From Chitinophaga pinensis (GTDB taxonomy: Bacteria; Bacteroidota; Bacteroidia; Chitinophagales; CAMDFR01), in NCBI GenBank assembly GCA_945872405.1, contig CAMBZT010000024.1, forward strand, positions 1-32,661: a stretch of DNA of 32,661 nucleotides. The letters are read 5' to 3'. Shown one piece after another: positions 7,069-14,017 of this stretch. Positions within the stretch are counted from its first letter, which is position 1; every line of letters begins with the position of its first letter. The translations under genes were made by a program, and so were the position numbers. Below the pieces are notes generated by a model, which saw only the letters and a list, made by a program, of their open reading frames with translations, had not been told where the DNA came from and did no database searches.

Positions 7069-8955
7069 ATGTTTGACCGTAATACAATACTAGGAATTAC
7101 TTTATCCATTGCCATTTTCATTGTGTTTGTGACTTATAGTAGCAAAAAAGCTGAAAAAGATAGACTGTTGGAAAGAACAGCATTTGTGACAGATTCTACC
7201 AAAAACTATAAGGAAAAAGTTGTTCAAAAACCAGCACCAACGGTTGTTTCGGCTACTATATTGCCTTCTGACAGCACTAATGACTCCATACTTGATGAAA
7301 CAACACTTGAAAAATTTGGTGCATTTTCATCAAATACTTCGAATCCAATAAAGGATGTAGTGATAGAGAACGAGTTGTTGAAAGTCACGATTTCTACAAA
7401 GGGTGCCGAGATTAAGTCTATTCAACTGAAGAACTTTAAAACATGGGATCAAAAACCATTGATTTTAACCATGAAATCGGACAATAAAATGTCATTGGGC
7501 TTCAATATAAAAAATGCATATATTTTATCAGATGAAGTAATTTATGAAAACGAGAATAATACGCCTATTGTGGTTAATGGTAACCAAAGTAAAAGTATCT
7601 CGTTTAAACTGAAAGCATCGCCAACAGAATACTTCGAGCAAGTTTATACACTTAAAGGGAATAGTTTTTTAGTGAACTATAATATCAACTTTGTGAACTT
7701 AAACAATGTTATTCCAGCTGGAGCAACAGACTTAACGTTGAAATGGGCGCAAACCACTAGGGAAATTGAGAAAAGTCTGGACTATGAGCGTAGATACTCT
7801 GGTATTTATTATCAGTATCAAAATGATGATGTGGAAGGTTTAACTGGCGAAAAAAATGAGGAAGTTTCTAATTTAACAACCATTAAATGGATTTCTTTTA
7901 AGCAGCAATTTTTTAATATGACTCTGCTTTATAAGGATGGAATGTCACCAAAAAAAATCTCTACTATTGTTGATTCAAAAGATAAAACTTATAATAAGAA
8001 ATTTGCCGCAGAGTTGAAGTTGGCCTTACCTAGTGCGAATAGTAATCTAAATTTTCAATATTATTTTGGTCCAAATGACTATAATGGGCTTAAGAAAATG
8101 GATAATGGAATGGAAGATTTAATGCCTTTAGCCTCCACTTGGAAGATATTTAGTTGGATGGGTTTTGTAAATGAGTACGGAATCATCCCATTGTTTAATT
8201 TTCTAAAGAATTTCACTAAAAATTATGGAGTTGTAATTTTTATTATTGCGCTAATCATTAAACTAATACTTACGCCATTTACAATTCAGCAGACTCGACA
8301 AAGTATGGTAATGACTATTATGAAGCCAGACTTGGACAAGTTGAAAGAGAAGTACAAAGATGACCCAACAAAATTTAGCTCCGAGCAGATGAAATTGATG
8401 TCGAAGGTGGGGGCAAGTCCACTGAGCGGTTGCCTTCCAATGCTCCTTCAAATGCCTATTTTAATAGCCATGTATAATTTCTTTCCTGCTTCGATAGATT
8501 TAAGGCAAGCACATTTTTTATGGGCAAATGACTTATCTACCTATGATGCAATATGGGTTTTTAAGCCTATTTTCTTTGGCATAGATCACGTTAGCTTATT
8601 TACAGTCCTAATGACAATTACATCATTGGCAAGTGCTTTTATCACTCCACAACCAGCTCAGCAGGATAACCCAGCCATGAAGTATATGCCTTATTTCTTC
8701 CCAATCATGCTGTTGTTTATGTTCAATAGTTTTCCAGCAGCACTAACCTACTATTACCTTTTGTTTAACTTATTTTCCATCTTACAAACTTTTCTTATCA
8801 AGAGATTTTACTTTGATGAAGATAAGTTAAAGGCGGAAATTGCTGATAAAAAGACCAAAGAGCCCAAAAAGGGTGGCTGGATGCAAAAAATTGAAGATAT
8901 GCAAAAGCAGCAACAAAGTCAGGCAGCATCGCAAAACTCAAAGAAAAAAAAGTAA
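7069..8955 (+). CDS. yidC: Membrane protein insertase YidC
   Basis: YidC/Oxa1 insertase, which places and folds inner-membrane proteins alone or with SecYEG. The 628 residues have the Gram-negative layout. TM1 is at ~7-23 (ILGITLSIAIFIVFVTY), followed by a large periplasmic beta-domain (~90-340), then the conserved hydrophobic core (~350-578). The core includes YGVVIFIIALIIKLILTPFTI, with Lys398 where E. coli has the groove Arg366. The cytoplasmic hairpin with Lys-rich helices, GCLPMLLQMPILIAMYNFF and the late segments NPAMKYMPYFFPIMLLFMF and FPAALTYYYLLFNLFSILQ follow. The last ~50 residues form a basic, Gln/Lys-rich tail ending KKKK, suited to ribosome contact. The neighbours rnpA and rpmH are not in the window. 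Confidence 0.97.
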   Translation: MFDRNTILGITLSIAIFIVFVTYSSKKAEKDRLLERTAFVTDSTKNYKEKVVQKPAPTVVSATILPSDSTNDSILDETTLEKFGAFSSNTSNPIKDVVIENELLKVTISTKGAEIKSIQLKNFKTWDQKPLILTMKSDNKMSLGFNIKNAYILSDEVIYENENNTPIVVNGNQSKSISFKLKASPTEYFEQVYTLKGNSFLVNYNINFVNLNNVIPAGATDLTLKWAQTTREIEKSLDYERRYSGIYYQYQNDDVEGLTGEKNEEVSNLTTIKWISFKQQFFNMTLLYKDGMSPKKISTIVDSKDKTYNKKFAAELKLALPSANSNLNFQYYFGPNDYNGLKKMDNGMEDLMPLASTWKIFSWMGFVNEYGIIPLFNFLKNFTKNYGVVIFIIALIIKLILTPFTIQQTRQSMVMTIMKPDLDKLKEKYKDDPTKFSSEQMKLMSKVGASPLSGCLPMLLQMPILIAMYNFFPASIDLRQAHFLWANDLSTYDAIWVFKPIFFGIDHVSLFTVLMTITSLASAFITPQPAQQDNPAMKYMPYFFPIMLLFMFNSFPAALTYYYLLFNLFSILQTFLIKRFYFDEDKLKAEIADKKTKEPKKGGWMQKIEDMQKQQQSQAASQNSKKKK

Positions 8956-8991
8956 GTTCAGTCGCAGTTTTGAATAACGGACTCACTTTTT
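8947..8991 (+). terminator. Possible imperfect terminator after yidC
   Basis: The poly-A at the end of yidC plus GTAAGTTC (8947-8959) can pair with GGACTCAC plus a T-run (8979-8991). This gives about 13 pairs with one mismatch and one G-T wobble around a 19-nt loop, and the right arm ends in TTTTT. It is weaker than the other terminators here. Confidence 0.35.
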
Positions 8992-9058
8992 ACATTTTTA
9001 TGACAGTTTCATATAGCTTTTAATTGTAGATTCGTGTCTATTTTAGGTCTGTTGTTTA

Positions 9059-9088
9059 TTGTATTGTCAAAAAATATACTTAAATTTG
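9059..9088 (+). promoter_or_regulatory. Putative Bacteroidota promoter of the Asp-box T9SS protein gene
   Basis: TTG (9059-9061), a 19-nt spacer and TAAATTTG (9081-9088) match the Bacteroidota housekeeping consensus TTG/TAnnTTTG with normal spacing. Transcription would begin near 9095, leaving a ~40-nt leader before the ATG at 9137. A second TTG (9064-9066), the start of TTGTCAA, lies closer than usual. Confidence 0.6.
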
Positions 9089-9136
9089 TCCATTAAATAA
9101 TTATTACTTCACTATTAAATAAATCAAACCAGCAAA

Positions 9137-11626
9137 ATGAAAAAATTATTACTTTCAGCTTCTGCTTTATTTGTATCTATGGTTATGATGTCTCAATCAT
9201 CAGCATCCGGAGATTCAAAAATTCTAGGACCTGCAAAATATTCAACAAATGAAATTACCGCGGGTAGTGGTATTGGAAGATCTTTATCACCTGCAAGAGT
9301 AGGTGCAAGAGGTACAAGCAGATCAGTAGCAACTATTGCAATTGGAACTTCTGGTAATCCTTATGGCGTTATTAATAATAATGTGAATCAAGTAAGTTAT
9401 ATCGCAGCAACGAATCAAGTTTTCTTTATACATAGAACAACTCATCAGATTTATTTGTCAGATGATGCTAATAACGGTCAGTATAGATATGATGTCTCTA
9501 GAGATGGAGGTGCATCATGGACACTTGATCGTGGTCTGTTAAATCCAAGTGGTTCTCAATCTGGTTTTGCATGTCGTTTTCCTAATGCCGTTAATTATAA
9601 TCCAATGGGTAATACCGATCCAGATAGTTCTTATCTTAACTATATCGGAAGTTTTCACGACGGTGGAGGTACTGCTGATTGGAAAGGATATTGCTATGGT
9701 GGTGCAAGGTTAGATAATTCGTCTTCTACATTTAGCGAAAGACGTTATACTCCGAATTCAAGTAATACCAATATCATTACTGGTGTTTGTGAATCAAGAC
9801 CTGGTACTTTTTGGGGTGTAGATGCGTATATCGCTACCACAGATGGAACAAATCCTCAAGGTATTTCAGTTTACAAAGGAGTTTGGGATGCAGATTCAAT
9901 GATGGTTGTTTGGACAGCCCCAACTGTGCTTTATCCTCCTGTGTTTGATTTGGGTGCAGATGGTGTAAAGCATATTAATAGCTATACAATCGCATTTGAT
10001 CCAAGTGGTTCGAATGGATGGATTGCTGGAACTGCTGACTTACTTGATGATGCGGAGTATACAACTGATCCTTTCTTTTACAAAAGTATTGATGGCGGTG
10101 CCACTTGGACAGGTCCCATCATTATCGATTTAGATAGTTTGAGTGGTATAGTTTACGATCCAATCAATGGCCCAGCATCAACTTCATTTGATATTTCTTT
10201 GACAGTAGATTATAATGGCAATCCACACTTTGTAACAGTTGTTTTGCCGGGTTCTAATACTACACCATATTCTATCCTAGGTGCTGCTCCTGATAAATAT
10301 ATTTATGATATCACATATGATGCAACATCGAGTGCAGATTGTCAATGGAGAGCTATTAACCTAGATTATGTAAACTCTTTAAGAAAGGAAGTAGTTACTG
10401 GAGCATTATCTTGTGACAATTACATTAGAACATCTCGTACTGCAGATGGTAAAAAGATTTTTGTAACTTGGGTTGATACCGACTCTACAGTTTCTGGTGC
10501 TGCCAATTCAGATAATGATTTTCCTGATTTTAAATTGATTGGTTTAGATATTGAGAATAGCAAAAGAACGGCAGTTAAAAATTATACTGCATCAGATTTA
10601 ATTTGGGGTGGTAACGTAATTTGGCCAACAACTTCTCCAATTGCTAAAACATCAGGATCAACAACTAATATTCCAACAGTATTTGCTAGAATGAATACAC
10701 AATTAGTAACACCAGAGTTGGATACATGTTATTTTCATTATGTTCAAAATATCGATGTAACAGATGCAGAATTTGTTACAAACCTTGACAATACACCTCC
10801 AGTTCTTACTGTTATCGGTGGTACTGCAGTTGATGGATCAGATTCAATTGCTCCAGTGCTTCAAGGTTCTGTTTATACTGATTTAGGTGCAACTGCTTTT
10901 GATTGTTCAGGTGGTGATTTGACTAGTTCTATTATTGTTACTGGTTCAATCAATACAGCAACATTAGGCTATGACACTATTTACTACTCAGTAACTGACG
11001 CTGCAGGTAATACTGCAACAGCAGTTAGAGTGGTTAGAATTATTACTACGCCAATTTGTACATTTGATATCAACCCAAGTAATTCAGTAGTTCGTAAGTT
11101 CTCTTATATCTATACGAATCCTTCAGCATTGGCAACTTCTTGGGATTGGAACTACGGTGATTTAACAGGAATTACAAATAGCACGAGTGGATTATTAAAT
11201 CATACTTACGCTATTGCTGGTACTTATAACGTCAATTTTACAGCACGAAATTCTGCTGGATCATGTAATGGAAGTTGTACCATTGTTATCAACGCCGATA
11301 ATTCTGGTAATGTAACTTGTGCAAGTATCGTAACAGATGAGTTTACAAGTATCAATGATGTTAACTTGAATAATAATATTGAGGTATACCCTAATCCGGC
11401 ATCAGAAAATGTAACGATTGCTTTAGATTTGAATGCTTCAAAAAATGTAAACATTAGTATTATTAACATGCTAGGATCAAAAGTTTATGGTAAATTTTTA
11501 GGAACTGTAAACGGAAATACAACTGAAAAAATTGATGTTTCTAATTTAGAAGTTGGTATTTACATGGTTCGTATCGAAACTGAAAAAGGTACAGCAGTGA
11601 AAAAATTGAATATCTCTAGAAGATAA
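9137..11626 (+). CDS. T9SS-exported Asp-box (sialidase-like repeat) multidomain protein
   Basis: An 829-residue secreted protein. The signal peptide is MKKLLLSASALFVSMVMMSQ (1-20). The first ~530 residues look like a beta-propeller-type region. It carries two Asp boxes, SRDGGASW (121-128) and SIDGGATW (317-324), the S-x-D-x-G-x-x-W motif of BNR/sialidase folds. No sialidase arginine triad is evident, so an enzymatic role is not supported. Then come a DUF5011-like Ig domain (~552-640, TPPVLTVIGG ... VTDAAGNTATAVRVV), a PKD-like domain (~643-722, WDWNYGDLTG ... HTYAIAGTYNV), and a T9SS type A sorting domain (~748-829, VYPNPASENVTI ... VGIYMVRIETEKGTAVKKL). It is probably attached to or released at the cell surface; the ligand is unknown. 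It is a single-gene unit with its own promoter and terminator. Confidence 0.88.
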   Translation: MKKLLLSASALFVSMVMMSQSSASGDSKILGPAKYSTNEITAGSGIGRSLSPARVGARGTSRSVATIAIGTSGNPYGVINNNVNQVSYIAATNQVFFIHRTTHQIYLSDDANNGQYRYDVSRDGGASWTLDRGLLNPSGSQSGFACRFPNAVNYNPMGNTDPDSSYLNYIGSFHDGGGTADWKGYCYGGARLDNSSSTFSERRYTPNSSNTNIITGVCESRPGTFWGVDAYIATTDGTNPQGISVYKGVWDADSMMVVWTAPTVLYPPVFDLGADGVKHINSYTIAFDPSGSNGWIAGTADLLDDAEYTTDPFFYKSIDGGATWTGPIIIDLDSLSGIVYDPINGPASTSFDISLTVDYNGNPHFVTVVLPGSNTTPYSILGAAPDKYIYDITYDATSSADCQWRAINLDYVNSLRKEVVTGALSCDNYIRTSRTADGKKIFVTWVDTDSTVSGAANSDNDFPDFKLIGLDIENSKRTAVKNYTASDLIWGGNVIWPTTSPIAKTSGSTTNIPTVFARMNTQLVTPELDTCYFHYVQNIDVTDAEFVTNLDNTPPVLTVIGGTAVDGSDSIAPVLQGSVYTDLGATAFDCSGGDLTSSIIVTGSINTATLGYDTIYYSVTDAAGNTATAVRVVRIITTPICTFDINPSNSVVRKFSYIYTNPSALATSWDWNYGDLTGITNSTSGLLNHTYAIAGTYNVNFTARNSAGSCNGSCTIVINADNSGNVTCASIVTDEFTSINDVNLNNNIEVYPNPASENVTIALDLNASKNVNISIINMLGSKVYGKFLGTVNGNTTEKIDVSNLEVGIYMVRIETEKGTAVKKLNISRR

Positions 11627-11646
11627 TTAGCTAGATAAAATTTTAT

Positions 11647-11678
11647 AAAGCCACCTCAAATCTGAGGTGGCTTTTTTG
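11647..11678 (+). terminator. Rho-independent terminator of the Asp-box T9SS protein gene
   Basis: AAAGCCACCTCA (11647-11658), loop AATC, TGAGGTGGCTTT (11663-11674), then further Ts. A perfect 12-bp stem with a GC-rich core lies 20 nt after the stop codon. Confidence 0.93.
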
Positions 11679-11743
11679 TTTTAGTGAGTGCTCTATTGTT
11701 ATGCCAATCTTATTGTTTTTTTGTTTAGTGCATCCTTAAAACA

Positions 11744-11768
11744 AATATCATTGCAATGCAATGATATT
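11744..11768. repeat. 25-bp near-perfect palindrome, possible operator
   Basis: Arms AATATCATTGCA (11744-11755) and TGCAATGATATT (11757-11768) are exact reverse complements around a single central A. It lies ~150 nt upstream of the isoaspartyl peptidase start, in a 291-nt region between that gene and the preceding terminator. With no T-run it is not a terminator. A dimeric regulator binding site is possible. Nothing else in the window shares it as far as I could see. Confidence 0.6.
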
Positions 11769-11770
11769 CT

Positions 11771-11801
11771 TACATCGTCTTGCAAAAAAAACAACGATGT
11801 A
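11771..11801. repeat. 8-bp inverted repeat next to the palindrome
   Basis: TACATCGT (11771-11778) and ACGATGTA (11794-11801) form a perfect 8-bp stem with a 15-nt, A-rich loop. It starts 2 nt after the 25-bp palindrome. It could fold as DNA or RNA; the role is unknown. Confidence 0.5.
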
Positions 11802-11850
11802 TCTTCAAAGCGTTCTTTGTATCTAGAGGGCAATTTTTTTCAAAGAAAGC

Positions 11851-11875
11851 TTGTCAACTTTTCGTTGTAATTTTG
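11851..11875 (+). promoter_or_regulatory. Putative promoter of the isoaspartyl peptidase gene
   Basis: TAATTTTG (11868-11875) fits TAnnTTTG and would start transcription about 35 nt before the ATG at 11918. No TTG lies at the usual 17-23 nt spacing; the nearest is in TTGTCAA (11851-11857), 14 nt from the end of TTG. The same TTGTCAA-N10-TAnnTTTG arrangement occurs upstream of the Asp-box protein gene. Confidence 0.4.
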
Positions 11876-11917
11876 ACTCTAGTTATTTATTAAAAAAAAC
11901 AGACTTAAATAGATATT

Positions 11918-12832
11918 ATGATTGCAATTGCTATACATGGAGGTGCCGGTACACTTAGGAAAAGTGATATGACCGATGCACTTGAAATAGAGTATAAATT
12001 GGGCTTAGAACGTGCACTAGAGGTAGGCTTTAATATTTTGAAAAAAGGGGGGCGGAGTATAGATGCTGTTGAGAGTGCCGTTTTTGAATTAGAGAACTAT
12101 CCTTTGTTTAATGCAGGAAAAGGAAGTGTATTTAATAGTGAAGGAAAGCACGAAATGGATGCTTCAATTATGGAAGGTAAGGACTTAAAAGCAGGAGCAG
12201 TAAGTGGAGTGTCTAATATCAAAAATCCTGTTTTATTAGCAAGAGCAGTTATGGAAAAGACCGAACATGTTCTTTTGAGTGGCGAAGGTGCTTTTCAATT
12301 TGCCAAGCAAGTTGGCATATCGATAGAAAGTGATGCTTATTTTTATAATGAATTCCGACATCAGCAATGGCTGGAAATTAAAGATAGTGACGCATTTAAG
12401 CTAGATCATTCTGAGAAAAAATTTGGTACGGTAGGAGCAGTTGCTTTATCTGAAGATGGGAATCTTGCTGCGGCAACTTCAACTGGAGGAATGACAAATA
12501 AAAAATTTGGAAGAGTGGGAGATAGTCCTATCATAGGTATTGGTACATACGCCAATAATAACACTTGTGCGGTATCATGCACGGGACATGGAGAGTTATT
12601 TATTAGAAGTGTTGTAGCTTATGACATTTCTTGCTTAATGGAATACAAAGGACTTACACTTCATGAGGCGTGTAATATTGTAGTGTATGACAAACTTGTA
12701 AAAATAGGAGGTGAAGGAGGCTTGATTGCTATTGACCAAGGAGGGAATATTGAAATGCCATTTAATAGTGAAGGTATGTTTCGAGGGGCCATAAATACCA
12801 ATGGTGAGCGAACAATAATGATTTATAAATAG
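11918..12832 (+). CDS. iaaA: Isoaspartyl peptidase / plant-type L-asparaginase
   Basis: A 304-residue N-terminal-nucleophile hydrolase of the plant-type asparaginase family, which hydrolyses L-Asn and isoaspartyl dipeptides. The precursor self-cleaves between Gly170 and Thr171 in KFGTVGAVAL, and Thr171 becomes the nucleophile. The conserved IHGGAGT (6-12), NAGKGSVFN (65-73), MDASIM (80-85), TSTGGMTNKKFGRVGDSP (187-204) and TGHGELFIR segments are present. No signal peptide is visible, so it is cytosolic. It is convergent with cyanophycinase, and cyanophycin synthetase lies just beyond. Its probable job here is splitting beta-Asp-Arg, the dipeptide released by cyanophycinase, into Asp and Arg; related enzymes are known to do this in cyanobacteria. 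General isoaspartyl-peptide clearance is the alternative. The symbol is by family similarity. Confidence 0.93.
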   Translation: MIAIAIHGGAGTLRKSDMTDALEIEYKLGLERALEVGFNILKKGGRSIDAVESAVFELENYPLFNAGKGSVFNSEGKHEMDASIMEGKDLKAGAVSGVSNIKNPVLLARAVMEKTEHVLLSGEGAFQFAKQVGISIESDAYFYNEFRHQQWLEIKDSDAFKLDHSEKKFGTVGAVALSEDGNLAAATSTGGMTNKKFGRVGDSPIIGIGTYANNNTCAVSCTGHGELFIRSVVAYDISCLMEYKGLTLHEACNIVVYDKLVKIGGEGGLIAIDQGGNIEMPFNSEGMFRGAINTNGERTIMIYK

Positions 12833-12909
12833 GAGTACATATCTTCAAGTATTGAACAGAATATTGCGTGAGTGATTGGTAGGAGTACCGTGTACGACAG
12901 AAGGCACGA

Positions 12910-12933
12910 CATCAGTGGTTTTTTACACTGATG
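12910..12933. repeat. Inverted repeat between convergent iaaA and cphB
   Basis: CATCAGTG (12910-12917) pairs perfectly with CACTGATG (12926-12933) across an 8-nt T-rich loop. It sits in the 161-nt gap between the two convergent stop codons. A shared transcription barrier is plausible, but there is no T-run after either arm. Confidence 0.4.
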
Positions 12934-12993
12934 GCACGCCCAAAACTAAAGATTTATATGAAAAGCTATTTGGCTTACAGCAATCGAATTGGA

Positions 12994-13866
12994 TTATTCT
13001 TGGGTTTCGGTAAGTACCCTACTTTCTTGGAAAGTATGTGTTGCAACATGGTAAATATTTCCTTTGCTTAGTATATGAACAACGATGTTTTCAACACTAA
13101 TTGGTGCACCAAAGTCAATATCTGCGATGTTGTTTGTTCCAATTTTTCGACCATCAATTATAATTACTGCTCCGCTTCCGATAGCTTCTAACTCCTCCCC
13201 ATTTCTAACAATAACACCAGTATCTTCACCTAAACCAATACCGATAGTACCTGGATTTGAAGCTACAGCCTGGGCTAATCTAGGGAAACGTCCTCTTTTG
13301 TTGAAGTGTGAGTCAATAATCACCCCTTTCATAAAAGCCAATCCAGTTGTAATTCTTACTTCACCTTTAAGATGTGCATTTGTTGCATTCCCTTCATAAA
13401 TCATAGTGTTGCTCATTGCCATTGCACCTGCACTTGTACCTGCAATAATGATTCTTTCATCGTTGAATCGTTGATGAAGAATATCCAAAAACTCTGTGCC
13501 GCCAAATATGGAAGAAAGTCTCAATTGATTACCACCTGAGAACATTATTGCATCGCAATTTCGAAGTCTTTCTAAATACTCAGGCATGATAGCATCATCG
13601 CGATTTCTGATTTTTAGGTGTCCAACATTGTTGCAACCTAGTTTTGAAAAAGCATCAAAATAATTTTCACCCACTTCTTCAGGAATGCTGCTTGCCGTTG
13701 TGATTACCTCAATTCTAGCTTCATTATTTTTTAAAAGATTGACAATATTTTTAAGAATTCCCATTTCCATGAAATTCAAGTTATTCCTCGAAATGATGCC
13801 TAACTCTAAGTCAGTTCCTTTGTCTTCTGCTCCCCCCACCGATACTAATATACCCTTTGGTGTCAT
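12994..13866 (-). CDS. cphB: Cyanophycinase
   Basis: A peptidase family S51 serine hydrolase that cuts cyanophycin exolytically to beta-Asp-Arg dipeptides. The 290-residue protein shows the nucleophile motif GTSAGAMAM (143-151, Ser145), FSGGNQLRL (109-117), which contains the substrate-contacting Gln, DSHFNKRGRFPRL (185-197) and GEDTG (213-217). All are typical of CphB rather than the shorter aspartyl dipeptidase PepE. There is no export signal, so it should act on intracellular granules; extracellular cyanophycinases carry signal peptides. It is divergent from cphA across 151 nt and convergent with the isoaspartyl peptidase. Breakdown and synthesis are thus transcribed from a shared control region. 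Confidence 0.95.
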   Translation of the reverse strand: MTPKGILVSVGGAEDKGTDLELGIISRNNLNFMEMGILKNIVNLLKNNEARIEVITTASSIPEEVGENYFDAFSKLGCNNVGHLKIRNRDDAIMPEYLERLRNCDAIMFSGGNQLRLSSIFGGTEFLDILHQRFNDERIIIAGTSAGAMAMSNTMIYEGNATNAHLKGEVRITTGLAFMKGVIIDSHFNKRGRFPRLAQAVASNPGTIGIGLGEDTGVIVRNGEELEAIGSGAVIIIDGRKIGTNNIADIDFGAPISVENIVVHILSKGNIYHVATHTFQESRVLTETQE

Positions 13867-13893
13867 ACTATTTTAGTTTTTTTATGATTGCTG

Positions 13894-13901
13894 CAAACTT
13901 A
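13894..13901 (-). promoter_or_regulatory. Putative -7 element of cphB in the cphB/cphA divergent region
   Basis: On the minus strand TAAGTTTG (13901 to 13894) fits TAnnTTTG and would place the start site ~20 nt before the cphB ATG (13866). No TTG is seen at normal spacing. The abutting ATTAATATTAAT (13901-13912) is a perfect 12-bp palindrome, a possible operator but unremarkable in AT-rich DNA. No exact TAnnTTTG was found for cphA; TATATTTA at 13966-13973 is the closest. Confidence 0.35.
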
Positions 13902-14017
13902 TTAATATTAATTTGGTAAAAAATAATATTTATTCACTTAATTTTTGTTCTTGTGGTAAACTCTATATATTTAAACTTAATTAATAATTATTTCTAAAAA
14001 AAACTTTTGAATCATTT

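Noticed and set aside
11688-11870. 60-codon frame between the Asp-box gene and iaaA
   Set aside because: No recognisable protein. It runs through the palindromes and the putative promoter of iaaA.
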